Assembly: GCA_019671135.1 (NCBI GenBank)
Contig: JAHRHY010000002.1
Coordinates: forward strand, 992,001 to 1,056,000
Source of the DNA: Linnemannia hyalina
Lineage: Eukaryota; Mortierellomycota; Mortierellomycetes; Mortierellales; Mortierellaceae
DNA length: 64,000 bases
Direction of reading: 5' to 3'
The notes beneath the pieces are model-generated. The model saw only the letters and a program-made list of their open reading frames with translations, searched no databases and was not told where the DNA came from. Shown piece after piece: positions 36,994 to 49,380 of the stretch. How positions within the stretch are numbered: the first letter of the stretch is position 1; every line of letters begins with the position of its first letter. The translations under genes were made by a program, and so were the position numbers.

Positions 36994-38943
36994 ATGAAAT
37001 TTGCCATGCAGCTTAGCACTGTCGTGCACTGTTGCCTCCTATGGAGTGTAGTGACAGCCGCAGGACCACAACCGGCATACTTCTCTGCTTATGCCACAGT
37101 TGACGAGAGCACATTTTACATCCAGGGCGGATCCAACATCTCCAACTCCAGAATCATATACGATCAATTCTACTCTCTTGACTTGACACAGAGCTGGAAT
37201 GTCACCAATCCTCCATGGTCCGCGCTTGCCGTTGGCCTCGTGCCTGCACGACTCAAGACCGTCTTTCATTCGATATCGCTCTCCAGCAACCGCAAGACAT
37301 TGACGTTCTGGGACATGTACAGTCTGTCGCCTTACTCTGCTAATTACCACCTCGACACCAATGCATGGGAGGTACTACCTCCCCTGTCCTTACAACCCTC
37401 CGTCTTTACAATAGCCAGAGCAGCGACAGACCCTACAACAGACCGTGTTTACATCCCTGGCGGCACAGGCAACAACAGCATGCTTACTTATGATCCTTCA
37501 ACCAAAAAATCGACCGTTCTCGCAGATCCGCCAGCGGTAGACGGCAAAAGCACCAGTTGGAACGGATATACGTTTGTTTGGAGCGAGTTAAGGAAATCCT
37601 TCTTGCTCTTTGGCGGGTTGCTTACTCCAGCTTCATCTCCATTTTACGAGTACAAACCTACAGCGGCCAGTCCATGGAACGCGCTGGTAATTGAAAAAGA
37701 AAGAAATAATGATGTATCCTCATTTTCTGGTTGCGCCTCCATATTTTATTTTTGTAATGTACCCTCACAACCTTGTTTCTTCACCTCTATTTCTTCTCGT
37801 CTAGAAAGCGAATGGAACCCTTCCCCCTGTGCTTACTGGCAGCTGCATGGTTCCTGGTAAAGATAAAAACTCGTGGCATGTTGTTTGTTTTCTCTCACTG
37901 TAGCTTACGAGTGTGTTGACTAAACCGAGTTATATCCGTTATTATATTTTATTTTCAGCGCATAATGGAACCAAAATGATTCTCTTTGGAGGAACCTACA
38001 ACAGCAGCGTCTACATTGATACCCTGTTTATCCTTGACGTCACGACCTTGACATGGAGTCAAGGAGGCAAGCATAAGCCTCGATCAGGAGCCGCTTGCTC
38101 AGTCTCCGGAGACTACCTTCTTGTCTGGGGTGGTATGACAAATACATAGGTTGATAGGTCTGACGCCAGAAAATCCAGCATCTTGATTTTTTTTGTCATC
38201 AGTGTCGCTAACATTTCATTTTTTGCGTTTGATCGTTTGTCAATTTCTTAGGCACGTCGGTTGACAATGCAGGAATCCCTGCGACTCCTGATGTATACAA
38301 CATCAACACAGCTCAGTGGACAAACACGTTCATCGCCAAAATAAAACCAACACCAAAACCTACAACTACTACCACAACAACAACTCTACCTACAGGAACA
38401 GGATCAGCAGGAGTTGAAAACCCGACAACAGGGGTAGAACCCCCTAGTGAGAGCAACAAAGCCGCAATCATTGGTGGCTCCGTCGGTGGTGGACTCTTTC
38501 TTCTCCTTTTGATTGTCGGCGGGTTGTGCTTTTGGAGAAGGCGCCGCAATACTGCCCAGCAGCATCGAACCAAGGAGATAGGGGAGGAGAAGCCACCTGC
38601 AAAGAAGTTTCAAGTTCGCATTGTTCAACAGCCCGAGACAGGATCGGCAGAAGAATCCACATTCTCTCCAAGTCGCCCCTTCAGAATCACGCCCAGTAAC
38701 TCTCACAGGAAATCGAACAAGAAAGAGGGACAAGAGGCGGATGATGAACTCTCTTATTATTTCCACTCGCATGGCGGGGCCCCATCGCCTACTCGCAGTG
38801 AAGAGTCGTTTTCTTCGTCTGCCCCGTCGACAGCAACCTCAACCCTTGAGGACGATTCCCACCACACCAACGTTACCAACACCACTCTGCTTCCTCAGCA
38901 TATCATCACACTCAAGCCATCCCAACGTCAACGTTACCGCTAG
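36994..38943 (+). CDS. Kelch-propeller membrane protein K9 (K6 ectodomain, K8-type tail)
   Basis: 536 aa from exons 36994-37686, 37805-37856, 37959-38132, 38252-38943. The first ~137 residues differ from K6 at only two positions (A/T at 9, S/R in NSxIIYD), exon 2 and introns 1-3 are near-identical, and exon 3 has four replacements. In contrast, exon 1 residues of about 138-231 carry 24 replacements. Helix about 376-397 (GGSVGGGLFLLLLIVGGLCF), then WRRRRNTAQQHR. The tail has KKFQVRIVQQPET, SRPFRITPS and LLPQHIITLK as in K8. So the gene joins a K6-like extracellular part to a K8-like cytoplasmic part, with the junction near the end of intron 3 or start of exon 4 (about 38236-38300). Confidence 0.88.
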
Positions 38944-39430
38944 TTTTTCTTTCTCTCCAAGTATATATCTTTTGCGCATTCTCTGAGTCATCGGCCATAC
39001 CAAACTATTCCCATCAACCCACGTATTTATTTTTCCCTTTCCATCATTCCTTGCTAATATTAAAAAGACACCAGTGTAACTTTTCTATGTTTTCTCTTGT
39101 TTGTTCGGTGTTATCTATCTGTGCTGCTTCTCAGTTCATTCTTCTCCTGTGGCCATGTCACGCGTGGGTAGTCATGACGACAAAAGGGTTGATTACCTCG
39201 GCTGCTTCGATGTACCATTGCCATGTACCATGCTGTTGATCTCATGCGCGTCCGTTGCCATTGGCCGGTCGCACTCGTACTCCGATACACCTTCTCTCTC
39301 TCTCTCCCTCCTTTCTCTCTTCACTCAGTTCGATATTCTGGTACTTTGGATCGCAGAGCGCCAATACATCACGTGTAGTATTATTTGTGCTCGCTTTTTT
39401 TACTTTGCTTGGTCTTCATAGAAAACTTGA
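38944..39430. other. Spacer downstream of K9
   Basis: AT- and pyrimidine-rich sequence with a CT run at 39290-39315. Nothing coding is recognised. Confidence 0.35.
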
Positions 39431-40533
39431 AGTAAGACCCCTCTTCCTTTATTCTTCGGCACTCGCATCAACAACGAAAACGCCCTATTTACCGACGACT
39501 ACAAGCCTCCGTACATCGGCATCAACAACGCTAGCAGCCGGTCAGCTGTGAACAATAGCCGGAATCCCAACACCCCCTGCCAAAACAAAACAACAAAGCA
39601 CATCTGCAATAAGCAGAGGATGAGTTTGAGGGTTTATGGAATCTGGGCGAGCCTTATGGCATGATGAGGACACATCATACCTTGTCCGCTTCGTCCCCTT
39701 CCATGGCAGCCCCAGTTCAGCCAGTCAGCCTACTTTTCCGTGAGCAACACAAGGCCTCCACAACAATACCAATAGCATGGGCATGATCAGCAGTTCATTA
39801 GCAAGGTTACCTCCCTCCTCAGGCTTAAGCTCAGGTCCGGTCTGTGTCGGCAACAACCAATAATTACAACATCTACTTTCATACCGTCACGGACGACGAG
39901 GTCGATTGAAAGATTATGTGTGGGCCCGACGACATGTTTGTGGTTTCGGGGGACCACTAAAACCGCAGAGGACCCACCATGTCGCTTTTATCTTGCCTCG
40001 ATGACCAGTTTCCTACGATGTATGTACTGGGAGCAGTGACGCAAAAGGTTTTTAACCGACAGGAGCTAACGATACTGCTGGTGCGGGGTATCGAGTAGGC
40101 CTAGGAGAAATTCGGTTCTGAGTATGGCCAGGATAATTTTGGTGCGGAGGAGGACGATGTGGATGAGGTGTCTTTGACGCTGGAACATGGGATGGCGTTT
40201 GATGTCTTTGATACTCCACCCATACCCAAGGCAGAGCAGTGGTATCAGTCAGATCAGGAGGCGCCTACTCCTACAGACGATGTTCACTATTATTTGCTAC
40301 CAGGGACTCCACCCTCTTCAAACACTATCGACAGCAGTATCAAAGTTCGACGAGAGTGGCGAGGAGCGACCCCAGGATGGCGCTGGCAACTGACTTTGGA
40401 CAAAAGCAAGGGCAAGGACAAGGACATACGTAAGGACATAGGTAAGGATATAGGCAAGGTCAGAGTTAAGGATCGCTATAGCGAGAAGAGACAAGCGAAT
40501 GTGGGGCAGAGTGTAGTGGTTCAAGAAGGGTGA
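39431..40533 (+). pseudogene. Decayed coding remnant, unrecognised
   Basis: Protein-like segments occur in successive frames, broken by stops: INNENALFTDDYKPPYIGIN (39457-39516) and SRSAVNNSRNPN just after it, DEFEGLWNLGEPYGMMRTHH (39621-39680), DDMFVVSGDH then MSLLSCLDDQFPTMYVLGAV (39979-40038), two in-frame TAGs near 40096-40104, and a final open frame 40159-40533 with an acidic start and Lys/Asp-rich end. SRNPN recalls the RNPQ tail motif of the kelch genes, so part may be an old receptor tail, but the rest matches nothing I recognise. Its position between K9 and K10 fits a lost array member. Confidence 0.4.
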
Positions 40534-41339
40534 TTGTCGTTGTGTCCATGTTTTATTCGATGAACAATAAAAGGTCGCAAACAGGTTTTCGACTGTTTTG
40601 AACAAACAAAGTACGTTATTCCATGACGCACACTTTGATAAGTCTGTGTTGTTCAAAAGAAGGGAATGATCTTGATCTTGATAACTGACTGCCCACTGAG
40701 GTCTGAGGGCCTTCTCATAACAGTCTATCCTTCTAAATAGCCGCCCACTAACAGCAACCATCCGACAAGCCATCCTCCAACCTGATATATGTGCCATGAC
40801 CCCATATCAACATGCCAGCTGGGCTCAACTTTGAAGCTAATGTGCAATGTGGCACTGCAGAGGGAAAGAAGGGAGAATGCCGCCATGATTGTTGCAAATG
40901 AAGAAAGCAAGCAGGCAGCACTCACAACAACCAGTGGGAGAAAAAGCAGAGGGACACAGTTGGAGAAGGTCGGCTCATTTTTTCTTTGAAAGGGAAATAA
41001 CAAACGCAGAGCGCAGAACGCAGAACGAAGAAATGCAGGTCTGGGCTCGCTTTTTGGGCTATGTTATAGTTTCTTTGTTTGTGTCGCTGCCTCCCTTTTG
41101 CTTTCTTTTTTCCAAGTATGGGATGGTAAAGCACGAAAAACAAACCGAAGGTAAATTATCAACCCGATCTTCCTTTCACGCTTCTTTCCTCCCTCCTCCT
41201 TTCTTTCTTTTTTCTTCCCTCTTTCTTTTACCTCCCTCTCTTCTCTTTCTCCCCTCTTCCTCTTCGTCTTCACCATAACCAACACCAACATAGCTCCCTT
41301 CCTCGACCCCCTCGCGCTGTGCCATCCGCAAAACAACCG
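40534..41339. other. Upstream region of K10
   Basis: Purine-rich centre (40850-40970) and a long CT-rich leader (41160-41275). The shared spacer blocks of K4-K9 were not found here. Frames on both strands are low complexity. Confidence 0.35.
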
Positions 41340-43487
41340 ATGCATGGATCCGCTAAACGACTTCCCTCCCTGGCCGCCGCCACGGTCATATGTTTCATGG
41401 CATGGAAGGCCTCCGCTCAGTCACCAAGATACACGACGGCATACACGACAGTCGATGAGAGAACCTTTTACATCCAGGGAAATGCAGGCACATCACTCAA
41501 CACACCCGTCTCTTTTTATTCGCTCGACTTGACACACAGTTGGGATATTTCCAATCCTCCTTGGACACCTGTTCACATTCTCGGGATGTATCCTGAACGA
41601 CTCCATGCTCTGGGAATGACAATGGTGTACTCACGGAGCCTCCAGACGCTGACGACACTGAGCCTCGCCCGATCACCCGCTTACGCCACACGCTTTCACC
41701 TCGCTACCGGAGAGTTTGCGGATCTGTCAGGACTACCACCGACCCAGGCGTCGTTGAATGCGATTGATGGGCTTGCAGGAGCAGTGGATCCCACAACGAA
41801 CCATGTGTACATACCTGGAACTTACGCAGGCGGAACATTGATGCTGGATTACGACATCGTCTCGAAGACGGCGACCACACAGCCAATGCCAGTTGTGGCG
41901 AACAACAGCAGCTGGAGTGGGTATACGTTTGTGTGGAACGAGGCTCGAGAATCGTTTTTTCTTTGGGGAGGAAGGGGCTCCACCGGATCGTCGTACTTTT
42001 TCGAGTTCAAGCCTAGGAGTGCCAACACTTGGACCAAACTGGTAAGGGAAACAAGGTTTACTTTATCAGTGGTTTGGAGATGTGCTGTGAGAAAAAATGC
42101 TCACCATTAGAGTTACCACTTGTCTCTTTTTTCACTGTAGAAATCAAAGGGCATTGTTCCTCGGCCACTCTCAAATAGTTGCATGGTGTCTGGTAAGGAA
42201 GAAGAGATACAACAGGAAGGCGCCCCACAAACTATATCATGGATGACATTTAACCTTCCGACATTTTCGTTTGCCCCTCGTTTAGCATATAACGGGACGA
42301 GGATGTTACTATTCGGCAGACACTCTCAAGATTTGTCATTCTTCTCCGCAATCCTTTATATCCTGGACGTTGAGACCATGACCTGGAGCCAGGAACCTCT
42401 CCCTGTCACCCAAGAAGGCCGGGCAGGAATGGCGTGTTCGGTCTCGGGAGACAATTTCATCATCTGGGGTGGTAGGTTATTCAGCGAAGCAAGCATGTAC
42501 GATGCAGGCGGTCGAATCCATGATGTGCGTACTCACACTGTAATTTACACCTTTCTTCTGTCGATAGGATACAAGAACAATACAGCAGGAGAACGACAAG
42601 TTGCAAGGACAATACCGCTGGTTTACAACTTTTACTCAAAAGTGTGGACATTGTCCTATGTGCCTGATGACCACTTCACTCCAACAGCGAAAGCAGAATC
42701 AGCAGAGACAGGATCAGGAGGCTCAGGGATTGGGATAGCGGCAGAAACAGCAGCTTTGAGTTCTGGGAGCGGGAATACTGTAATCATTGCAAGTGCTGTA
42801 GGTGGAGGAGCTGTCGTGGTCGGAGTAGTAGTTGGTCTGATTGTCTGCAGGCGAAATCGTCGTCGGAAACAGCAGGGTCAGGCATCCATACGAGGGCCAG
42901 AGAGAGATCCATCCCAGGAGAATATCGACGCCAATAATGACAGTCGATTTAACAACAAGGAGTCCGTCCTCCTCAACTCGCCTCAGGAGATCTCTGATGG
43001 GAACCCACCTCTACCACCTGACACTTCCACACCGGGGCCAAACCACCTCGAGTCATTCTCGACTTCACATCGGATACCGCCAGCCCCACATACGATGGAA
43101 TATCAGTTGTCGTCTCCTAATACCTCCATGTCAGTCTCCACCAACTATTCACTCTATCCAGTCCCTTCAGTCTATTCAACCTCGTCACCGTCATCCTCAC
43201 GTCCTGTCCACTCAAGCTCAGGATACCATACCCAGCCACTACAAATACAGCAACACCAACAAACCGACCCCTCTCGTCTGAAAAATCGTCATATGAACGA
43301 CACGGTTGAGAGAGGTGGCTCGCAGGCGACAAGGATGTCTCTACACAGACCACAGGACCATAGTGACCCAACGCGGGCAAATGAAGAGCGGACCCTGACG
43401 ACTACGGGGCAGTTGGATCTGCTCCATGAACAGCTCTTTGCAATTAACTCTGAAATGGGTAGACTGCAAGCCAGTCTGGAGTCGTAG
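41340..43487 (+). CDS. Kelch-propeller membrane protein K10, coiled-coil tail
   Basis: 619 aa from exons 41340-42041, 42141-42192, 42286-42471, 42568-43487. The ATG at 41340 is chosen over an upstream in-frame GTG because it directly precedes a good signal peptide (about 1-28, ending KASAQ). More diverged than K4-K9: blade 1 reads FYIQGNAG with the second Gly lost, then FYSLDLTHSW; TRFHLATGEF; VYIPGTYAGG; SFFLWGGRGS..FFEFK; RMLLFGRHSQ..YILDVETMTW; ACSVSGDNFIIWGG. Helix about 383-405 (IIASAVGGGAVVVGVVVGLIVC), then RRNRRRKQQ. The tail is about 210 residues, Ser/Pro-rich, with HRPQDHSDPT (compare NPQDHS in K6) and terminal coiled coil EQLFAINSEMGRLQASLES. Confidence 0.86.
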
Positions 43488-45050
43488 GTGTACTTTGTTT
43501 CGCGTACTTGTATTTTTACCAATACTAATTTTTTCAACGAGAACAATGAGAGAGGAGAACATGTGTGGCACGTGTATCCAAGGGATTGGGAAATGTTTGT
43601 GTACTCCTTTTTTTTCTTCTGCTTTCCGGTCAATAAGAGTGAGTGCGAAGCTTGTGGGAATGGTTTCTGTTTACACCTTGCTCTTGGCGCGAACCTTTCG
43701 ATTAAGCTGGCGAAGTATCCGGGCAAAAACACATGTAAAATGTTCTTTCAAGGAAAAAAAAAGTGAGCAGGGGTCGAGTTGTGCCAAGGGCATACAGGAT
43801 GAGGAAGGATGAGGAAGAGCGCGAGGTAGCGGAGGAAAGGACGGATGGTGCCATTCTAATAAAGAAGGTAAAGGCTGCTGTTGTCCTTGCAGGAGCAGAC
43901 AAAGACGGCGAGGATGTCTTCACCGCGCCTATTGGACAATGGCAAAATAGACTTCGACAAACTTCATTTGCTCCTTTTCTCCCGTGGCAAAAACGAAATT
44001 GCATGGGCTCTTATTTTTCTCTCCTTCCTTTTGTCTTCTTTCTTGAGCTAGGTGCAGTAACTTACCGGGGAAATCCCTTGCCATCGCAATCTTCCACAAG
44101 AAATACATCTGAACATGTGCAAACGATTCTGGAATGGATGCGAGGGATGTGCATTCGATGCAAAACAATGAAGGAAAAGAAAAAAAATGGTTCGGTTGAA
44201 AGAATGAAGAGGGATAGTGCTGGCACGGCTGGAGTGACCCCTCCCGACTTTAGAGCACTGTACAGGCAATTTATTAGTCTTTTTATTTCGGTCGACGGGC
44301 GCTGGACAAGTAGATAAGGTGTGTGGAGAGAAACGGCAATTGCCTTTTGAACTTCGAGCCGGGTCTCGTCCGACCCCGCACCGGCGGCAATGGCGTCCAC
44401 TTTCCCTTCGTATATCGCACCACACCTTTCTTGTTTGATCTGACTTTCTCGTTCTCTCTGTGTCCGTACTTTCCTCTCACCTGTTAGCGCAACCACGTTC
44501 CCGTTCGTAGAATTGTGGTTGCGCCTCCTTTTTTCGACAATGCCGATCACTCTCCTTTCTTCCTCCCTTCATCTCCTTCTTCCCCTTGACGTGCGCCCCT
44601 CGTCATTTTTCCGAGATTAATAAACATTGTGATCAATCGAATCAACCCATCCTTCTTATCGTTGTCATTCCGATCATTAAACTATGCTAATGAATAGCAT
44701 TGACCTACTTAACACTTGATCCTTGGCCTGCGGTGGCTGTTTTTTTTTCTTTTTTTCCTGGTCATCCACTTTTCTCCCTCAACCGTGTTGCATTTGAACA
44801 TGGAAACGATGATGTTGCGCATACCGAGAAAGTCTTGAAGGAAAGGAGGAGATACATTGAAAAGGCAGCGGGTAAACCCTAAACAGTTTACATCAGTGAG
44901 CATTTTTCTTGTTGTTCTTCAGGCGTCCTTTGCAAATTGCAATACCATTCCGTTTACTTGCAATCTCATTTCTGCTCTTTCGGGCTTTCTGCCTACGCCA
45001 CTTTTGTTTGTGCCCTGACCCTTTTATTTTTCCGGGATATCAGATGAGGA
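43488..45050. other. Spacer K10-K11 where K11 exon 1 is missing
   Basis: About 1.5 kb with small open frames on both strands (for example 43763-44317 plus, 44062-44550 minus) lacking kelch motifs or other recognisable domains. An expected upstream ectodomain exon for K11 (YIQGG, LDLT) could not be found, so it was deleted or is too decayed to read. Confidence 0.4.
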
Positions 45051-47135
45051 GGGGAGAGTAAAGAAGGTGGTTGCTTGCTGTAAGATATTACGTGCTACGC
45101 AAAACGGAGTTACATTGCCAACAACAGAGGAATCCACGCCCACCATCTACATCCTGGATGTTCCTACGTTAATATGGACTAAAGACACAAGCCTAGAACC
45201 TGCACTGTCCCGATCTTTCCACGCCTGTACCGTCTCAGGAGAGAACTTTGTGGCATGGGGTGGTGAGTCCTATCGATGCGTTTGTTAAACATACTCATTT
45301 CTCCATTTTTTTCATAGGTCTCCAATGTTTGAGCCAAAATAACTCCACAATGCCGAACGCAACTCTAGTGATCTACAACTTTTTTTCTTCGAAGTGGGTC
45401 GCCCGTTTCGAACGTGGAACCCATTACATCCATCCACCTGCCTCACCTCCGACCTCAGTTTCTCCACCAATACCCGAGAGCACGCCAGCGCCTGAGAAAA
45501 GCAGTAATGTAAGCGCTATTGCGGGTAGTACCGTGGGAGCGGTGGTGTTTGTCGCAATGTTGGCGTTGGGTTACATTTACGTCAAACAGTCTCATCTTCT
45601 TCGCCATCTTATCTGCTGTGGCAAGAGACCTGATACAGGCGATCCTTCCCCTGTCAATCCCTCCCCTGTCGATCCTTACCCTGTCGATCCTTCCCCTGTC
45701 GATCCTTCCCCTGTCGACCCATCCCTTGTCGATCCTTCTCCTGTCGACCCTTCCTCAGTCCAAATTCAGTCACAGCCCAGCAGTCCTGTACTCGTCAACA
45801 ACGAAAATCCTTACGAACCACCCAGCCCTCCGACACCACCAAATCGTTACCCGCAGCATCCATGGTTAGTGGACTCTCCACAGGATCCTCCAACGGCGGA
45901 CACCCTCAGTACTGCTCTTTCTTCTCAGAATCAGTCCATCTCGCCTCAGCCATCGCCCTCGCGGGAGAATCCGAGTTATTCTCTGGATATTCATCTAAGG
46001 ACGAGCACGAGCTCCGAGAGTTACATCGGAGTTCGACCTTTTCAAATACGACGACACTTAACAACACCGACTCACGTCCAACCTCCCCTTTACCTCCTCC
46101 TGTACCGTCGTTCCCAGCTCAATATCTATCCCAACAATCGCTTTCTTCGTCTCGGGCCAGCCAGGAGACCGTTTCGTCCAGTAGCGTCCACCCCACAGTG
46201 TCGCCCTCCGATCCAACACAGCCTAACCCTCACAACTACACGCCCCCCACTGACACAAGGTCAAATCGCCGAGCGGATATTGTGCACCCCCTTGCAGCCG
46301 ATTATAGCTCTTCTTCGGACTTGTTGGCTCCTTCAGTCGACCAAGTCCCTTTTTCTGTCCCTGAACTACCTAGCCATATATCTGACCATTCTGGAGGATT
46401 ATGTCACAAAGAAGAAATTACACCTTCCAGCTCGAGCACTCCATTCACCAAACAGCCAACACATCCCAGACCCAAGCCTTTCACCAACACTCCGCCCACA
46501 GTACCCGAAAAACCAGAAAATCTCACTTATTCTCATAAGCGTAAAATCAAACATGCTTCCCGACAACAAAACAAGGAAAATGCTCCGTCCAAGTCAACTC
46601 AGGAAAATGACAACAGCAAAACCACTACTACCACTACCACCGCCGTTGCCCAGCAATCTGATCCTCAAAAGGCTTTAAACACCACAATCTTCACGTCGTC
46701 GGGTCAACGATTGCCGCCTGGCGCCGTTGCCACCCCCATTAGCAACATCGGTCGCCCCCTCCTTCGACGAAAAGGACTGAATGCTGCAGTCACCTCTGAG
46801 TCTCATGCCGAGACAACCATTGTCCGTCACCTCGCGGAGGTCCTGTTGTAGTTGGTGCACCCAGACATTACGACGCTCGTACTGTCGCTCCTCCTACCAA
46901 CACGCTTGCCACACGTCCTGTCATTCATACCGCCGGCGCGCCTGTAAACAGTACACTTGCTGCAAGTCCTTCTCTTTCACCGCAAGGAGGCTACGAAGCC
47001 TCTGCCACAACCGGTCGTAACCCCCAGGACGCCAGGGGTGTTGGATCCAAGGAAGCCGCTTCTATCGAAGAGGATCCAAAGCCGGACGATGATCGGAAGG
47101 GGCCGAGCGACGGTGACGAGTGGAAGGGACGATGA
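45051..47135 (+). pseudogene. Truncated, frame-broken kelch membrane protein K11
   Basis: Retains only the 3' half of a K1-like gene. A frame to 45262 reads YILDVPTLIWTKD and ACTVSGENFVAWGG with a GTGAGT donor. Exon 4 starts at 45318 after a good acceptor: LVIYNFFSSKWVARF, a Pro-rich linker, helix about 45505-45572 (AIAGSTVGAVVFVAMLALGYIYV), and a tail with eight or so SPVDP repeats (45645-45755). The frame then moves near 45980-46010 into one open to 46851 (DEHELRELHRSS onward), and near 46840 into a third ending TGA at 47133-47135, which contains TGRNPQDARG, the array's tail motif. Exon 1 is absent. At least two frame breaks plus the missing 5' half make it a pseudogene. Confidence 0.65.
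45645..45755 (+). repeat. 15-bp coding repeat (SPVDP)n in K11
   Basis: About seven 15-bp units (cctgtcgatccttcc variants) encode SPVDP on the cytoplasmic side just after the predicted membrane helix. Confidence 0.85.
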
Positions 47136-49380
47136 AGTAATTTTGCCCGCCAGTTCCGGACACATCGTTTATTCATAATCTTAATCTGTTAAAAAAAGTC
47201 GCGCAGGTCATCTTGAGGCGTTCGAGGGGCCTGATAGCAATATTTCTCTAACCTAATAACCAAAAAAAAAAAAAATGTGAAAAATAAAAAAGCAAGAACC
47301 AGGAGGAAGGTGTAAAAGCTTCTGCCTCTTGGTTCAAAAAAAAAAATACTGCTCGCGTTTCTCTGTTAATTAGTTAGGATACCACCAAACGAGAGTACAC
47401 AAGGAAGCTGATGTTGATGAGAAAGATGAGCGAGAGAGGGAGGGACAAGATATGGCACTCTTTGTACAGAACAAGTCGGAACAGAATAAGAAGTGAGACG
47501 GCATTTTGTACTGCGACTGTTTTTCTCTCTCTGTGTGTGTTATCGATCCCTCTCATCCACTTTCTTTTTGCTTTGCCTTGTCCACGCACCCCTCTTTTAT
47601 TCCTTTCCACGATTTCTCTCGCCCTTTCTCGCGTTCGATTATTTTTTGACAGAGACCCTTTCAGTTGCGGCCGGCGGACAGCACCTCGTATGTGTCTCTG
47701 ATGCAGCGGTCACCTCTGTATGTTCGTCCAGCAGAAATGGATGGTCTTCAATGCTAGTTCCAAAGTTTGGTCAGGATCTTGCAAACATGAGCACGTATAC
47801 CTTCATTGCTAGATTTCAGAGTGTGTTAATTGCCATGCAACCATTTGTATTTTCTACTTGTATGTTAGGCTGCGATACGTGCTACAATTGAGCAGTACAG
47901 GAAACTCCAGATGTCCAAGGTGGATGATGATGAGGAGGAGGACGATGTTGATGGCGAGACAGACGATTCTTGGATGTACGAGAAGCCCCAAGCAGAGTTC
48001 AACTGCAATGTAGTTGTTGCGTCATCTCCTTTGGAACCTGCCTGTTCTCCCTGTGGTAGCGACGTTGATGATGATGTGGATGTCGGTGATGTATGAAGGA
48101 TTAGAGTAAAAAAAAAATATTGGCTTGTTGACGTTACAAAAAAACACATTCGAAATGCGAAAAAGGACTAAAGAATGAGGAAAAGGGCGATGGCATGACA
48201 ATATTATAATGCAGGAAACGTATAGGCCGGAACATCAAAACGAGATGCATTTAGCGCTGGCGAAGGGTGCTTGACAGGAGAGAATGTAGCATGAACAATC
48301 ACTTGGTGGCATTGTTTCTATTTTTGTATGTGGGCGACAACGGCCAAAAAAAAAGGAGACAAAAAAATAAGAGATTGGAAGGAAAGAAAAGAGAAGATTG
48401 TGTGCACTTCCGCCTTGTTGAGCAACTGGACGCTTGTGTTCTGCGTTATGTGTGTTGCCAAGAATGTGATGTACCACGTGGCAGATCGATGTCACTGAGG
48501 GTAGAGGGGCTGGAGTGAAAAGCGAGGTGCGATTGGAAGGAAGGGAGGGAAAAGTGAGAAGGAAAGGAAACGTCGATTCATGGGTGCAGTTTGGCACGCT
48601 GTAGGAAGGCATTGTGAGCTTTTTCCCCGTTGGACGCATAAAACAAAGATTTTACCTGCCGTTAATCAAAAAGCACAGCCCAAAATCCTTATTTCTCCTC
48701 TGTCTGACATCATCGACGGTGTGGAAGAGAGGGGATGTGTCATCAATGCAGTTGAAGGGAATGGAGGGTTTCTGTTCACTCAAGAGGAGCTGGGGATTGA
48801 GTTGCTATGGTAAAAGGAGAGAGGGTGCTGGCTTAATTGACTAGAGACGGTATATCGATAGAGGTACATGAAGGTGAGAGACTTCTATTTGAGAGCAAAA
48901 GATTTTATTTTGGGTTGTGGGTCTCTCGTTGCCTGGTCTCCATGCAGCCACGTCCCCTTTAATTGTGGCGGAGATCATTTGTTTTCCACTCCCGATGTGG
49001 ATTACAGTACTTCGTTCTCTCGATGGCCAAGCAAATCAAATCAAGCGTGGGCGTAAAAAGGGCTGTATTGTAGTTTGTTTGAAGGATGAGGGACAAAGGA
49101 GGTGGATGCGGTGTGTTTCTTTTCTCTCTCCTCTTTCCGTTCTTTCCTTTTCTTCTTTCTTCGACTCTCGTCCTCCCTCCGCACCCCCTTACACTCACGA
49201 TCTCAATTCCAGGCCGTCATTCATCTCTCCCTATTCCACCCTTACTTTAACACCCAGTACTTATAGCCACCATCAGCCCACTTCTGAATCCTCGCCTCCC
49301 CTTTCTTAACGCCAGCATCGACTACGCCTTAATCTTCCCGCTCCTTCTCTTTTACTTCATATATACCCCGACAAACACCA
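47136..49380. other. Spacer K11-K12 with possible relics
   Basis: A-rich runs near 47262-47347. The stretch 47650-47830 reads SMLVPKFGQDLANMSTYTF, which resembles the blade 3-4 segment of K3 (LLMPKFGNLTSWDRYSF). After an acceptor-like TGTTAG, a frame at 47871-48096 gives IEQYRKLQMSKVDDDEEEDD and an acidic end. Either could be a remnant; neither is a supported gene. A pyrimidine-rich leader (49110-49260) precedes K12. Confidence 0.3.

Noticed and set aside
25132..38236. K6/K9 identity as a pure assembly duplication
   Set aside because: The copies differ at many sites inside and outside the tract and have distinct flanks and tails, so both are probably real, though long reads should confirm.
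40318..40797. 159-codon minus-strand frame
   Set aside because: No motif; overlaps the decayed plus-strand remnant and reads as its shadow.
41319..41339. Upstream in-frame GTG start for K10
   Set aside because: The ATG at 41340 is a standard start directly before the signal peptide.
43763..44550. Plus and minus frames upstream of K11 as its missing exon 1
   Set aside because: Neither contains YIxGG, SLDLT or other blade motifs, so they do not supply the lost ectodomain.
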